In this document: positions 46,689-57,045 of the stretch, piece by piece
Layout: each line of letters starts with the position of its first letter
How positions within the stretch are numbered: the stretch's first letter is position 1
Assembly: GCA_001599595.1 (NCBI GenBank)
Contig: BCHH01000015.1
Location: forward strand, 190,914 to 254,913
Origin: Beverwykella pulmonaria
Lineage: Eukaryota; Ascomycota; Dothideomycetes; Pleosporales; Melanommataceae
Length of the DNA: 64,000 nt
Direction: 5' to 3'
Program-made: the position numbers and the translations under genes
The notes under the pieces: generated by a model
Seen by the model: only the letters and a program-made list of their open reading frames with translations
Told to the model about the DNA's origin: nothing
Databases searched by the model: none

Positions 46689-48185
46689 ATGTCCAACAAC
46701 CCGCAATCATCAGAGCACCCGGCGTGGTTGTACAAAGCGCTCGAATCCGCCCGCAAATACGGCGCTACGCAAGAGGAGATTGACCAGATTCTCGCGCCTA
46801 TATATTCCATAAACGAGGAGCTTCCCAGCAGGCACGAGAGACTCCAGCAAAAGAGGGGCTCCAGGGCTACGAGCGACGACAAACATCAGAAGAAGTTAAA
46901 AGTTCGGGCTGCGAGGGAGAAAGAGAAGGGCACAGAAAAGCACGAGATGGCGAAGGTTGAGAAACAGCCCGGCACATCCTCCTCCAACCTCAGCATCAGC
47001 ACGAAAAGCACCAGAGCCACCCCCAAAACGACGAAAATGACGAGTCACGCACAATTAGACAATTCAGGCCTACCTTCGCCTGTGGAATCGTCGGCACCGC
47101 TACCCGGTCCGGATCCATCCCTGTTCATTCCGGAGACAAGTGCTGCCAGTGTTGCAACCACGTTTACCCCACCAGAGTGGTACACGAAGATTAAAATGAC
47201 AGGGCCATCATGGAGCATTTGGCTAAAGCAGAGGAGCATACAGGCAGAGAAATCCCTTCAGAATATGAAGGACTGCATTAGCCGATGCGAGAAAGAGACA
47301 AATCCCAAACACCTACCCGCTATCTTCAACGATCTTTGGCGTGAGATCCATAAAGCGGAGGTAAAACTCCGAGGTATCGACGGCAGGCTGCTGCGAAAAA
47401 ATGTCATGCTCGGCCCAGGAGATCAAGGAATTGTCCGAATCCTGACATCCAAGACAGTCAACTACCCGTCAGACCTTCGCGCCGACGCTCTCCAGCTTTA
47501 CAACCGTTGGTGCGACGAAGTGTTTACGGTCGATCTACTGCGAGGCATTACAAGAAAAGGGACGCAAAATCGCGCCGGCAATGGTCTTGACCCTAATTGG
47601 CCGCACAAGCGCTCTGCAGACTACTACGGCGAAGGCCATCTAGTCATGGGTCAATGGTGGCCTCTCCAACTGTGCACTGTCAGAGACGGTGCGCACGGCT
47701 ATGTTCAAGGAGGCATTTACGGCAAGGCTGGTCATGGAGCATTCTCCATTGTGATCTCGGGGGGCAACGGGTATGACGATGAAGACAAAGGCGATGAGCT
47801 TTGGTACAGCGGCACCGTCAGCAACGATATCGCCAAGACCAAGGCCAAGAATTCGAGTAAGAACTACCTAGCAGAAAGTGCCGCAGCGACTGCGAATACT
47901 CAGCTTCTGATCGAGTCTTGTGAGGTAATCAAGAAGCCTGTAAGGGTCATCCGGTCGCACAACCAGCTGAAGACAAAAAACGATTACCGTCCTGAGAGAG
48001 GCTTCCGCTACGACGGCTTATATGACGTCGTTGGGTACGAGCTAGTAGACGAAGAAATTGGCAAGTACAGGTTCAAACTAGTACGATGCCCTGGCCAGAA
48101 TCCCATTCGATCACAGGACAATGCCTCCGGGCGGCCAACTCCATACGAAATCGAGGAATACGATAAGTTGAGACTCGATAGTTGA
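46689..48185 (+). CDS. Stand-alone SRA/YDG-domain protein
   Basis: A protein of 498 residues in one exon. Residues 1-150 are polar and probably disordered, with a short helical start (WLYKALESARKYGATQEE). A helical middle (about 180-270) includes WSIWLKQRSIQAEKSLQNMK. The C-terminal part (about 305-475) has the SRA (SET- and RING-associated) pattern: GQWWPLQL, an internal SIVISGGNGYDDEDKGDE, LWYSG, then PVRVIR, and the YDG signature RYDGLYDVVGYE followed by FKLVRCPGQNP. In UHRF1 and plant SUVH proteins this domain flips out and binds methylated cytosine. No SET, RING, PHD or HTH-nuclease motif is visible, so this would be a reader without a catalytic partner in cis. Function in methylated-DNA recognition is inferred from the domain only. 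Confidence 0.82.
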   Translation: MSNNPQSSEHPAWLYKALESARKYGATQEEIDQILAPIYSINEELPSRHERLQQKRGSRATSDDKHQKKLKVRAAREKEKGTEKHEMAKVEKQPGTSSSNLSISTKSTRATPKTTKMTSHAQLDNSGLPSPVESSAPLPGPDPSLFIPETSAASVATTFTPPEWYTKIKMTGPSWSIWLKQRSIQAEKSLQNMKDCISRCEKETNPKHLPAIFNDLWREIHKAEVKLRGIDGRLLRKNVMLGPGDQGIVRILTSKTVNYPSDLRADALQLYNRWCDEVFTVDLLRGITRKGTQNRAGNGLDPNWPHKRSADYYGEGHLVMGQWWPLQLCTVRDGAHGYVQGGIYGKAGHGAFSIVISGGNGYDDEDKGDELWYSGTVSNDIAKTKAKNSSKNYLAESAAATANTQLLIESCEVIKKPVRVIRSHNQLKTKNDYRPERGFRYDGLYDVVGYELVDEEIGKYRFKLVRCPGQNPIRSQDNASGRPTPYEIEEYDKLRLDS

Positions 48186-48963
48186 TGCGAGGATTAAGAA
48201 GACTAAAGAGGGTGGCCTTGTTGAACGGTTTCATGGAATCTAGTGGCTGCGATGTTGCCGGATATATTTACCACTAAGGGGGCGTTGCATCGCCACGGCG
48301 ATTTTCGGTTCTAGTAGTAGCTAGTGATGACTGACGACAATAATCCTGTGGCATTATGGGAGTTGGGTGGAATACATCTCTTGTTACTTTAATTTCCTAG
48401 GGATTTTGGGGACGACAATTAGGGTGTTTGGGACAGCGAGTATCAGGTTTTTGCCTGGCCTTTGACTCAGACTACACATGATGATAGCACTTTATGATCG
48501 ACATGAACACATGTATGGGGTAGGTCAGCGCATATACGGGGAGGGTTATCACATAGTATGCGGTAGCATAGGATGGAAGTTGATATCCAACAGTCGTTTG
48601 GGCTCCAGGGTCTTCGCCGTTCTAGTTGCGAGGTTTCTTCAACCACACTTCGATTAGTTTGGGTATTAAGGTATGCCCTTAGAAATCCCAAATATAACTT
48701 TTAATTTGAACCTGACTTCGCGCATGGAGATTGTCACTCCGGCATTTTGGATCATAAAGCAAGTTGCTCTGCTCAGTCCTCTTACTTGCTTTCTATCATT
48801 TACTAGAGGAACTTGCGTTACAGAAAATGCTAATTCAAAACTAAGAAATGTATATGCTAGTACTAAGGACAAAGGGCCGCCACTTTTCCAATCCATTATA
48901 TCTTCATGAACATACGATCTTGCCCATCGATCTTGGGCGTGGATTGTGTTCTTAGACTACACT
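48186..48963. other. Spacer between the SRA gene and the transposon
   Basis: No gene supported; short open frames at 48.5-48.9 kb have no motif. Contains the SRA gene 3' region and is AT-rich. Confidence 0.45.
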
Positions 48964-48965
48964 TA

Positions 48966-49028
48966 ACGTAAAGCACCACCGAGACGGCCACCCCACCGAG
49001 ACGGCCACTTTTCCTTGGCACTATCAAC
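48966..49028 (+). repeat. Left terminal inverted repeat of the pogo element
   Basis: 63 bp matching the right end with 62 identities; the mismatch is at 49,024 (T here, C in the other copy). It contains two direct copies of CCACCGAGACGGCCAC (48,976-48,991 and 48,993-49,008), 17 bp apart, likely paired transposase-binding sites. Confidence 0.95.
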
Positions 49029-49033
49029 TCGTG

Positions 49034-50734
49034 TTACAAATCATCAACTTCATCGCTATTAACTAAAGAACCTGCGTATGTTGTGCTTGCATTAGATTCA
49101 GAGATCTCTTCTGCATCATTTTTGCACGTTCGAGCGTTGTGCCCAGTCTCTCTACACTTCCCACAGCGCCGTAGAGCTAGTTGAGCTCTTTCTTGACTAT
49201 CCCTACTACAAGCCTTCTTAGATGGCTGAAGCCCCACAGACGCCTCAGCAGCTACTAGCGCTGCTGCTGTACCATACTCTATTGTGCCACCTTGTTGGAG
49301 ACGCTTCCTTTTACGCTCTTTTCGCTTAGTCATTACTGCCAATTGCTCTTCAAGCTCTGCAATACAGGAGGCTTAAAGCGTGTTTTGGTGTAGCATTAGT
49401 TCAGCGCCTTTTACAAGCTAGAAGAAGCCAGTCCTAGCTGTTGCAGGTGACTAACTAAATAACTGGCTTACAAGCCTTGATTGTGATGCAAATTCATGTG
49501 TATTGCTTGGAGTCTTTGACTGCCACAGCGTTTCTAGTAGAGGAGGTGCTGGTGGTGTACGCAACTATACTTTAAGGTGATTAAGTACTACTTAAGCATC
49601 TGTAGGGACTAATCCTAATGCCTTAAAAGCCTTTTAACAGATCTTATCTGTAAACACATCAAAAAACGCGTCCTTAAAGGCTAGGAGGAAGCCTTCCTTA
49701 TTAATATAGAAGACGCGCTGGCGTGCTAAGTCCCAAATGCGTTGAGAGTACTTCTGCTTCAGCAGCAAGAAGCAAACCACGTCTAGTGGCTAGAGTATGT
49801 GTGATAAATAAGATGGCATACAGAGCGTAAGGATCTTGTGTTCAAGGCAATAATCCTTAAAATCCTGGTTAATATGGCTCTCATGGCCATCTAATATAAG
49901 CAGCCAATAGATCCCCACCTAGCGCGGTTTTGTATACGCGTTAAAGTGCTTTAACCACTTAAGACCAAGCGTGTTATTTGTCCAGCCATTCTCAGAGACT
50001 AAGAGCTTCCAATTATGCGGTATATCCATCTCTTTATACCACGTAGAGATGTGGACGCGCCCTTTGTAGATAATAAAAGGTGGGGTTGCGTACCTAGCAG
50101 CGCAGATGCACTAGATAACAGTAACCTACTCTTGATCGCCTGGCTGAACAAGCTTAGGTTGAGTACGTCTCTCTAAGCCTGTAACAACTTTTATTGTGCT
50201 AATAATACCTATCTAGAAGCCAGCCTTATTAAAGTTGTGCACATTATCTTTATTAACACTGTACTTGGCTTTGGTCTCCTTAACAAGCTTAAACCACGCA
50301 ATAATAACATCAGGATCTTCCTGGAGTATTCTCTGGCGGTCCTTTGCTCAATTAAAAGCTATCTTAAGCTCATCTAATTGCGTTACAAATCTCTTAGCCT
50401 AGTTCTTGCCTACTGGCTCTTCACCGCGCGCAGCCAACAGTTTATCAGCCATATCTGCCACCTCACACAGCTGGGGCGCAAATCCTCTCAAATCAAGGTT
50501 GAGAATATATCGGACGATTGTCTGCTCTTCAGTCATGGTGAGCTTATGGCAATTGGGTTGTGTATCAGGTCAAAACGTGATTCCGTTGATCTGATCAGAG
50601 AGCCGCTGGTGTTTGACGTTGAAGGCTGCAGCAGCGCGTCGCAGGCTTGGGAATTGGCCAGATTTATAGGCCTGAAGCGCAAGATCAATCCTGCCTTCTT
50701 GTTGAGTAAGTATCGCGTTATTTTGTTGAGGCAT
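49034..50734 (-). pseudogene. Pogo/Fot1-type transposase with 14 in-frame stops, no frameshift
   Basis: One frame of 567 codons runs from ATG 50,734 to TAA 49,034. The N-terminus is a psq-type helix-turn-helix (FPSLRRAAAAFNVKHQRLSD). The DDE region is recognisable: AWFKLVKETKAKYSV, then FIIYKGR, SENGWTNN, the second catalytic Asp in LLILDGHESH, and SYLSHIL before PLDV. The first catalytic Asp is replaced by Asn in VHNFNKAGF (codon at 50,228-50,230). A CCHC knuckle (CGKCRETGHNARTCK) lies near the C-terminus. Stop codons have lowest bases at 49,373, 49,418, 49,451, 49,565, 49,592, 49,634, 49,790, 49,919, 50,111, 50,126, 50,213, 50,348, 50,399 and 50,570: nine TAG, three TAA, two TGA. Several fall where the family has Gln or Trp. 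This is the pattern left by RIP (C-to-T, favouring CpA). Confidence 0.9.
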
Positions 50735-50751
50735 CTTGTGTTGATTGTGAT

Positions 50752-50814
50752 GTTGGTAGTGCCAAGGAAAAGTGGCCGTCTCGGTGGGGTGGCCGTCTCG
50801 GTGGTGCTTTACGT
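50752..50814 (-). repeat. Right terminal inverted repeat of the pogo element
   Basis: Inverted 63-bp copy of the left end, with the same two 16-bp direct repeats inside. It ends next to the TA duplication. Confidence 0.95.
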
Positions 50815-50816
50815 TA

Positions 50817-51142
50817 CACCTATACCTGATCTGTCCATTGCTCTCCACAATTGATAGATCGTCACTATTTCGTGATACTTTTGACAGCGAACGTGTTTTG
50901 CATGAAAATCAGACATGGAATGTTGGTATACCACTGACTCCACTCAGGAATGCACAATTTCAACATCCTATGATTTAATATAACGTCTACGAGTTTGTTC
51001 CAGCCGAAAGGTCATGTTTTGGTATTTCCAGTTTGGCACGCATTCCTCCATTGCCATCACCCTTACATCCATATTATATAAATCGCACTCCCACTATAAC
51101 TCGTAAATTTTTCAATTCTTCGCTCCTTATTTATGCTACAAA
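50817..51142. promoter_or_regulatory. Upstream region of the secreted protein gene
   Basis: AT-rich promoter-like DNA between the transposon and the next gene. A TATTATATAAA-like stretch near 51,071-51,081 is a plausible TATA element about 65 bp before the start codon. Confidence 0.45.
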
Positions 51143-53245
51143 ATGGCGTCCTCTTGCCAGAGCCTTCTGCTCAGCCTTCTGACATCCATTCTCTTCCTCT
51201 ACATCATCACAGTCTCTGTCTCCGCGCTACCGCAACACCTCAACACCACTCTTGCACGACGCGACCCAACAGCTGATGTTTCAGTAGACCTTGTATCAAA
51301 ACCCGATCCAAAGAACTTCTTCACTGATTTGAAAAAATTTCTAGGCCAGTATGATGGCAGTGATATCATGAAGGCGCTATTCGGAGGACTGTTCTGGGAG
51401 GATAGAGGGAAAACCAAGGGTGGGAAAGGAAAAGAAGATGTAAAGGAAGGTGTTAGGGGAGATATCACGACGACAATTTTGATTAAGCCGACCCCAGTTG
51501 AGGTTTCGAGTCAAGGAACGAAGGGCGAGAAGAGTGCGATCGTGAAGACGGCGGTTTGGACTGTAACACCCAGCCCAATTGCAGAAGATTCGTCGAATAC
51601 TGGAGAGGGATCTGCGCCCAATTCAAAACCCATAGTATCGATATCAAGTACAGTTGCTCCATTGTCCACGTCTTCAGCAACCCGCTTTTCCCTTCCCTTG
51701 GTCCCGGGGCTGCCTCACTCCACTCTATTTCATCCCGCTGTTTCTGCCGCAGCACAGGGTATTTCAGAGAACGCTACGGCAACGACATCGGCTACGGCAA
51801 GTTCTGAGACTGAGGCTGTATTCTCCATATTACCAATCTTCTCCATTCTGCCTCCTGATCTTACGTTGAACGAGACAACGACTTACGATTTGGGTCCTAA
51901 AACAGCAACTACATCTACGATCGAGTTCTTAGCTCCGAATGTACCAATCACGGGATGGTTCTCGGCATGGGCGCCCTCGTTGACGGGAGGCTTGGTAGAA
52001 ACCACTGGAATATCAGCGTCCGCATCATTGGTTACAAATCCAATTCTTTTAGGATCGGACATATTAGCACGGCCAGTAGAATCAACAGGTTTATGGCTGA
52101 ATACGACGAGAAAAACCTTCCCATGGCTTACAGGCGCACCAGCTGCCCTCGGCACAGAAACTCCTGACGAACACAACACGACAACGATATTTCACCCGAG
52201 GAGCACCACGACGGTGTACATCACTATACCTTTCCAGTGGCCAAACGCCACCAAATCCGTTTCTGTAGTATCTTCAGCACGCACAAAACGCCCAGTGGAA
52301 GGAATTACAACAACACTTCGCTACAAATCCACAAGCACGCTCTACATAACTCAAACTGTCCATCCCATCCCCGCAACCGCACTGCACACGCCACCCTCCG
52401 TAACCTCAACACAACGCTACCTCAACGTCTCCAGCCCGTCGCCCTCACCAACCGCCCACCCAACCGCTTCCCCTCTCCCTACACCACTAAACACCGCCTC
52501 TGGTCCGCTCACCCCCCTCCGTCACCTCTGTCTCGAGCCAAATCCACACAACACTCCGATCTCCCTCCCCTTACTATCCCTTTTCTATGGACCCTCCGCA
52601 TACCCCGTCCTCCACCCCTTCCCCGGCTGCACGGCTCCAAACCCCAGCCAATTCCTCCGCGGCCCCGGACTACGAAACTGCACACTCCTCGGAACTGAAG
52701 TGCAAGACTGCCAGAAAATCGGCCGTCGCATCCTCCTTAGCGTCAAGGGAAGCGGCGTGGAAGAAGTTGGCGGAGATCTTGGGTATGGCAAACCAGGGGC
52801 TGTGGAACGGCTGTTTGGGGATCATTTTGGGGAAAATAATGGTCTCCCACTCGCGCCTGCCTGGAAGACGCCAAATGATACAACCCCGCGGCCCGTACTA
52901 AAAAAATGGCATCCCAACCTCTTCGACCCTACGCACCCACCCACATCCTTCGCCCTCACACTATCTTCCCTTTTCGGCAAGACGAGGACGGAGCGCGCGG
53001 ATCTCCGCCCCTTAGGACCCGACACACCCCCTTCCAACCCTATTGAATGGGTGACACGGCCGTTAGGTGAAGAAGTTATTCTCGATGGCTTCGATGTGCA
53101 GATCCCAAGGGAGTGGCAGGATACGGTGCAAGGGAGCTTGTTTGATGATTTTGTGGGTGCGCTGAGAGATTTGGAGAATGACAGTTGGGGTGAGGGCGGA
53201 GGGAAGAAAGGCAAGAAGGGAGCTGTTGTTGTGGGGTGGGTGTGA
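51143..53245 (+). CDS. Secreted Ser/Thr-rich protein of 700 residues, unknown
   Basis: One complete frame. Residues 1-28 form a signal peptide (hydrophobic LLLSLLTSILFLYIITVSVS, then ALP). A dibasic ARRDP soon after may be a Kex2 site. Residues 110-460 are rich in Ser, Thr and Pro with NxS/T sites, like O-glycosylated wall proteins, and contain two related beta-type units (TTVYITIPF and STLYITQTV). The C-terminal third is different: it has a few cysteines (HLCLEP, FPGCTAPN, RNCTLLG, VQDCQKIG) and looks globular up to the lysine-rich end GKKGKKGAVVVGWV. I do not recognise the family. No GPI-type hydrophobic tail is present, so it is more likely soluble or covalently wall-bound. It may be a lineage-specific surface protein. 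Confidence 0.75.
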   Translation: MASSCQSLLLSLLTSILFLYIITVSVSALPQHLNTTLARRDPTADVSVDLVSKPDPKNFFTDLKKFLGQYDGSDIMKALFGGLFWEDRGKTKGGKGKEDVKEGVRGDITTTILIKPTPVEVSSQGTKGEKSAIVKTAVWTVTPSPIAEDSSNTGEGSAPNSKPIVSISSTVAPLSTSSATRFSLPLVPGLPHSTLFHPAVSAAAQGISENATATTSATASSETEAVFSILPIFSILPPDLTLNETTTYDLGPKTATTSTIEFLAPNVPITGWFSAWAPSLTGGLVETTGISASASLVTNPILLGSDILARPVESTGLWLNTTRKTFPWLTGAPAALGTETPDEHNTTTIFHPRSTTTVYITIPFQWPNATKSVSVVSSARTKRPVEGITTTLRYKSTSTLYITQTVHPIPATALHTPPSVTSTQRYLNVSSPSPSPTAHPTASPLPTPLNTASGPLTPLRHLCLEPNPHNTPISLPLLSLFYGPSAYPVLHPFPGCTAPNPSQFLRGPGLRNCTLLGTEVQDCQKIGRRILLSVKGSGVEEVGGDLGYGKPGAVERLFGDHFGENNGLPLAPAWKTPNDTTPRPVLKKWHPNLFDPTHPPTSFALTLSSLFGKTRTERADLRPLGPDTPPSNPIEWVTRPLGEEVILDGFDVQIPREWQDTVQGSLFDDFVGALRDLENDSWGEGGGKKGKKGAVVVGWV

Positions 53246-54753
53246 ATGGAGAGGGAGATGTTAATCGTGGTTCATACTAGGCATCTTTAAATTACGTAAA
53301 TACGAGATTGAAGACGAATAGCAATTTGAGAGTCCATGATCCGAAGATCAAATCGCTGAAGTAAGGGCATACTCTTTCGCAAGAATTCTGGTAAAGGTGA
53401 AAGAAAATAGCCCTAATACTCTATTATCATCGACAGTGATGCTTCATCTTCCAAACGATGCGTTCTCCTCCTCTCAAACCACTACTACCCGATCCTGTCC
53501 TCCTTATAGATCTTCGCATATTAGGACTTTCCTTCTTTATCAATCTTCCTTAATCTTCAGCCTTGCTTTTTTTTACAGAATTTAAGTTCTACGAGAGTAT
53601 CAGGATGACTCTCGGCGACCTGCTCCAAGGCATAAGCTTTAGTCGAGAATACCAAGTGACACAACGAGCGGTGACTGGCGTTTCATTTCTTATTGCACCT
53701 CTTCATCCCAGAACCTCAGGGTTAGGATTTTAGCAAGGGACTATTTGTTGACAACAGTCAACTTGTTCTTACAAGCGCTGCCGTTCCATTCCTACCCCGT
53801 CTCCACACTGTCCTTGTGGGCGGAGAAGGGAGGCATTTCACATTGCACGCTGTTGTGAATCGCTTTTGCACTGGCTTGGACACTGGATCTGTAACTTCGT
53901 CACGCTTGCTGAGAAATAGAGATTGCTTTGTAACGAGGCTATCGGTCACGTAAATGCACGAGCGATCAGAGCGGTGTCGTGCGTCAAGAAACATTGCCTG
54001 GGCCCCACACGAGGGGCCATCGGGCCATACCATCTTAGCTTCCGCGGGTCCTGCACTGGCTCCCGCTCTGTGGTCCCAGGGTCCCGCTACTGTTTTGAGA
54101 GCCGTTTGGAGCTCGTTGCACCACCCCAGCAAGTCAAGTACGGTACTTCCTGGAAGCGACAACACCTTCTGCTAATCCCTCTTCATCTCCGACTCCAAAA
54201 AAAACTCTGTCTCCGCAAGGGCATGGCCGGAGCAGATCGATCATGCCGTCCTGCATACAGTGGCGGCGTCCGTGCTCGAATTCCCGAGTCACTGTTACCT
54301 ATTCCGCATAAAAGATGCTTCTCTCCCGCAATTATTCTACATTCAAACTAGTGTTTATTATATTTTGTAATTTAATTTCAAATCAGCCGCATCTCCCCGC
54401 TTCCACAAATTCACAACAATAAGCTAAAACGCCCGGCATGCGCCAGTTCAACTCGTGTTGCTGAGCCCCTTGGCACAACCCTAAGTCTGCCTGAGATTCG
54501 GCCTTGCATTTGCCTGTCTCTAAATCGCGCGCATTGTCGCAACCTCTTATGAGAAAAACGCCAGATCTCCAATACTGCCTTCTACCTACATGATATCGCA
54601 ATGGAGACCGTTGCTATTATCAGCCTTGATAGGAATATTTCCTAGTTCGTTAACCTTGTGCTCCGAAACTTGGCACACAACATGTGTAGTTCTTAGAATT
54701 GCGATAGGTCTATTATGATATATATAAAATTGCACGAAAACTTTTCCCATCCG
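53246..54753. other. Convergent spacer, no supported gene
   Basis: About 1.5 kb between the 3' ends of two genes. The minus-strand open frame at 53,758-54,165 has no motif. AT content rises toward 54.7 kb. No transposon end recognised. Confidence 0.4.
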
Positions 54754-55881
54754 TCAATCTTCATTCCTAACTATCTGAATCTCACTCGAACTCGTACTCT
54801 GCCTCCTCTTCCCCTGCCACTTCGTGTTTCTGTCCTCCAAACTCTCCAACTCCACATCATTAATATCCCTCTCGCTCGTCTCCACTGTGACCTCAGTTGT
54901 TTTCACAACCTCCATATCCTTCAGTTGTATCACTGGCCCAATATCGCCCATCTTGGCATACGCGGAATTACCTAGTGTGCTGTTTGGGATGGTTCCGTTA
55001 ACGGTGCCATTGGGCGTCGGGGTTGCCTTCTTATGTAACTTCTTGATAGTTCCGAACTCGGAGACATGATGCGAGCGCGAGCGCGAGTGTGCATCATCGG
55101 AAGTATCGTGGATACGGCCTTGGACGAGGTCGAGGAGCTTGTTTAGAATGGAGAATTCCATCTTCAGCTTCACACTATAAACCGCAGCCTTATAGGTCGT
55201 CTGGATATCATAGAATCCTGCATATTCAATCGCTAGCACCGTAATATCCAGGGCAATAATAATCAAGTTGACCCACACCAGGTGGGTCATAACTATGCGA
55301 GAGTTGCGGCCGCGGATGTTACCCTCTAAAGAAAGCATTTTTATGGTTCTGTAGACGTAGATTCCCGAGATGATAACTTCTTGGATAAAGAATATTGTGA
55401 CTTGCACCTTTTCGTAGATGGAGTATGGCGTTAAGAAGGGGCCCGGGTTGGAGGAGTTGGCGCCGTATAATAAAACGATAATCGGAACGTGGCAGATGAT
55501 AGCGTTGACGATTATCATGACCAGAACCCAGCGGCCCCCTGCCATGGTGCCCCGGGCAACGAGGTGCAGTCGGGAATACAGGACGAGAGATTGGCCGGTG
55601 ATGAAGCAGGGCCAGCCGATGGCGATGAGCGTTAAGTAGAGCATGGTCGGGGAGGTGATGTTGTAGAATTTGAGGAAGAAGCCTAGGCAGTAGGGTATCA
55701 AGCCCCAGGTGGATATGAGGAGGGAGTAGAAGTAGAGACCATTACGCCGTCGAAAAGTGGTGAAAATAGCGAGCATCAATTCGATAACATTGTACATCGC
55801 GATGGAGAGAAAGGCCACGATGCAGAGGGCGATGGGGTAGGATAGGACATATCCGGTGCCGATACCACTATCGCGAGCCAT
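54754..55881 (-). CDS. Fungal seven-TM integral membrane protein, uncharacterised family
   Basis: One exon encoding 375 residues. Seven hydrophobic helices are visible in residues 10-245: about 12-36, 47-69 (SLLISTWGLIPYCLGFFL), 80-103, 119-141, 156-178, 200-220 and a last weaker one. A hydrophilic C-terminal tail of 130 residues follows. Motifs include WPCFITGQSLVLYSRLHLV after helix 3 and NSRIVMTHLVWVNL before helix 6. This pattern matches a family of ascomycete membrane proteins known to me only as a domain of unknown function (DUF7703), not classical GPCRs. The tail is Ser/Thr-rich and charged (RSRSHHVSEF, VETSERDIND), suited to phosphorylation. Role unknown; a receptor is possible but unproved. 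Confidence 0.75.
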   Translation of the reverse strand: MARDSGIGTGYVLSYPIALCIVAFLSIAMYNVIELMLAIFTTFRRRNGLYFYSLLISTWGLIPYCLGFFLKFYNITSPTMLYLTLIAIGWPCFITGQSLVLYSRLHLVARGTMAGGRWVLVMIIVNAIICHVPIIVLLYGANSSNPGPFLTPYSIYEKVQVTIFFIQEVIISGIYVYRTIKMLSLEGNIRGRNSRIVMTHLVWVNLIIIALDITVLAIEYAGFYDIQTTYKAAVYSVKLKMEFSILNKLLDLVQGRIHDTSDDAHSRSRSHHVSEFGTIKKLHKKATPTPNGTVNGTIPNSTLGNSAYAKMGDIGPVIQLKDMEVVKTTEVTVETSERDINDVELESLEDRNTKWQGKRRQSTSSSEIQIVRNED

Positions 55882-57045
55882 GGCGGGACAGTGAAGGTAG
55901 GCAGACTGTGAGAGATAATCTAGAGGTTCTGGTTGAGAACAGGAGGGGGTGGGTTAAAGGCAGTACAAGTGGGGTATCTGCAAGAGCAGAAAGTAAGGAC
56001 ATCTGGAACGGTAAAGATTCAGAGGCTTATATTTAAAGAAAGGACTAAGATGTCAAGACGGCAGGAGCGTAGGAAAGGGTCTACTGAGACGAAAGGTTCC
56101 CGAGTCAATGGCTTTGGGTGCCGTCAGAAAATCTTAAAACTTAGGTTGACAGCCACAACGAGCTCGTCTGAGTGTAGCATTGGGATTGACCTATTATATG
56201 CGGGGGATGAGATGTCGCCACGAAGAAGCGGCTGAAAGTTCTCGTGAGGCGTTACTGATGCTCTGGGGAAATTGGGGTGATCCTTGACTTGATCCGTATT
56301 GTTTGTCCATAGAAGTGGTGCCAAGAAAAATAAACTTTAACGCATGATTCAATTACTGAAATGCGTCTTGATTCTGTGTCAAAGTAAAAGGAGGTGTTTG
56401 AGAATATCGATGAAAGACGAAGAGAACAACGGTTGACTTGTGCCTGGTTTGACTGTTTGACCTTGTTAGAAGGCACTTTTTCGAACTATCAAGCCTGCGC
56501 CAGGCCTGAGTCTGTTCGCATGCTTTGAAATGTTGAAAATATTAGAAATTCGAAATATAAGGGCACAGATTGATTACTACACTATGTAGCTTCTGCTCTT
56601 GAACGAGGATTTGATAATTGCGCTTGAGCAGAAGTACGAAGATATAAGGCAATTTTCTACAGAGAAGTTAGTGTAAAATAAATAAAAATAGCATATCCGG
56701 ACTAAATTCCATAAATAAAAAGAGATAAGGCATTGATAGAGCAAGAAAATAGTGCAGGATAGTATAAACTTAAGAAAGAGCAAGAACTACAAAAATCTTA
56801 CTGTTTCTAGAATATTCACTTACTCTTAGCGCATTACCTGTCAGGAACGGGTACGACACCACTCCGCCACTGCAACCTAAAAGGTACGAATGTTCAATCA
56901 CATTGAACATTGAGGTGCCGAACAAGGTACAATCTGACCCTACGGGTTTTGCATGACAGGGCCCTTATACTAAGTCTTACTTCTCTGTATCTACGTTTTT
57001 GTAGACTTTAAAATAGCTCTAATACGTTACAAAGTAAAAGCACCC
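55882..57045. other. AT-rich spacer, no supported gene
   Basis: Markedly AT-rich between about 56.5 and 57.05 kb. It contains a perfect 8-bp hairpin, TGTTCAAT with ATTGAACA separated by CAC, at 56,891-56,909. No tRNA could be folded from the region around 56.83-56.95 kb, which I checked by eye. Confidence 0.4.

Larger units (their letters stand above)
48966..50814 (-). mobile_element. Complete pogo/Fot1-type (Tc1-mariner superfamily) DNA transposon, 1,849 bp
   Basis: The element begins ACGTAAAG and ends CTTTACGT. It is flanked on both sides by the dinucleotide TA, the target-site duplication of Tc1/mariner/pogo elements (48,964-48,965 and 50,815-50,816). Terminal inverted repeats are 63 bp with one mismatch. 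A single transposase frame on the minus strand fills the interior, its ATG 17 bp inside the right repeat and its stop 6 bp inside the left one. The transposase is inactivated by 14 stops. Near-perfect ends imply a fairly young insertion damaged by mutation rather than slow decay. The element lies between two intact genes and disrupts neither. Confidence 0.93.

Noticed and set aside
56830..56950. Possible tRNA-like sequence
   Set aside because: A GTTCC-like B-box look-alike on the minus strand, but no cloverleaf or canonical GGTTCRANNCC box could be made.
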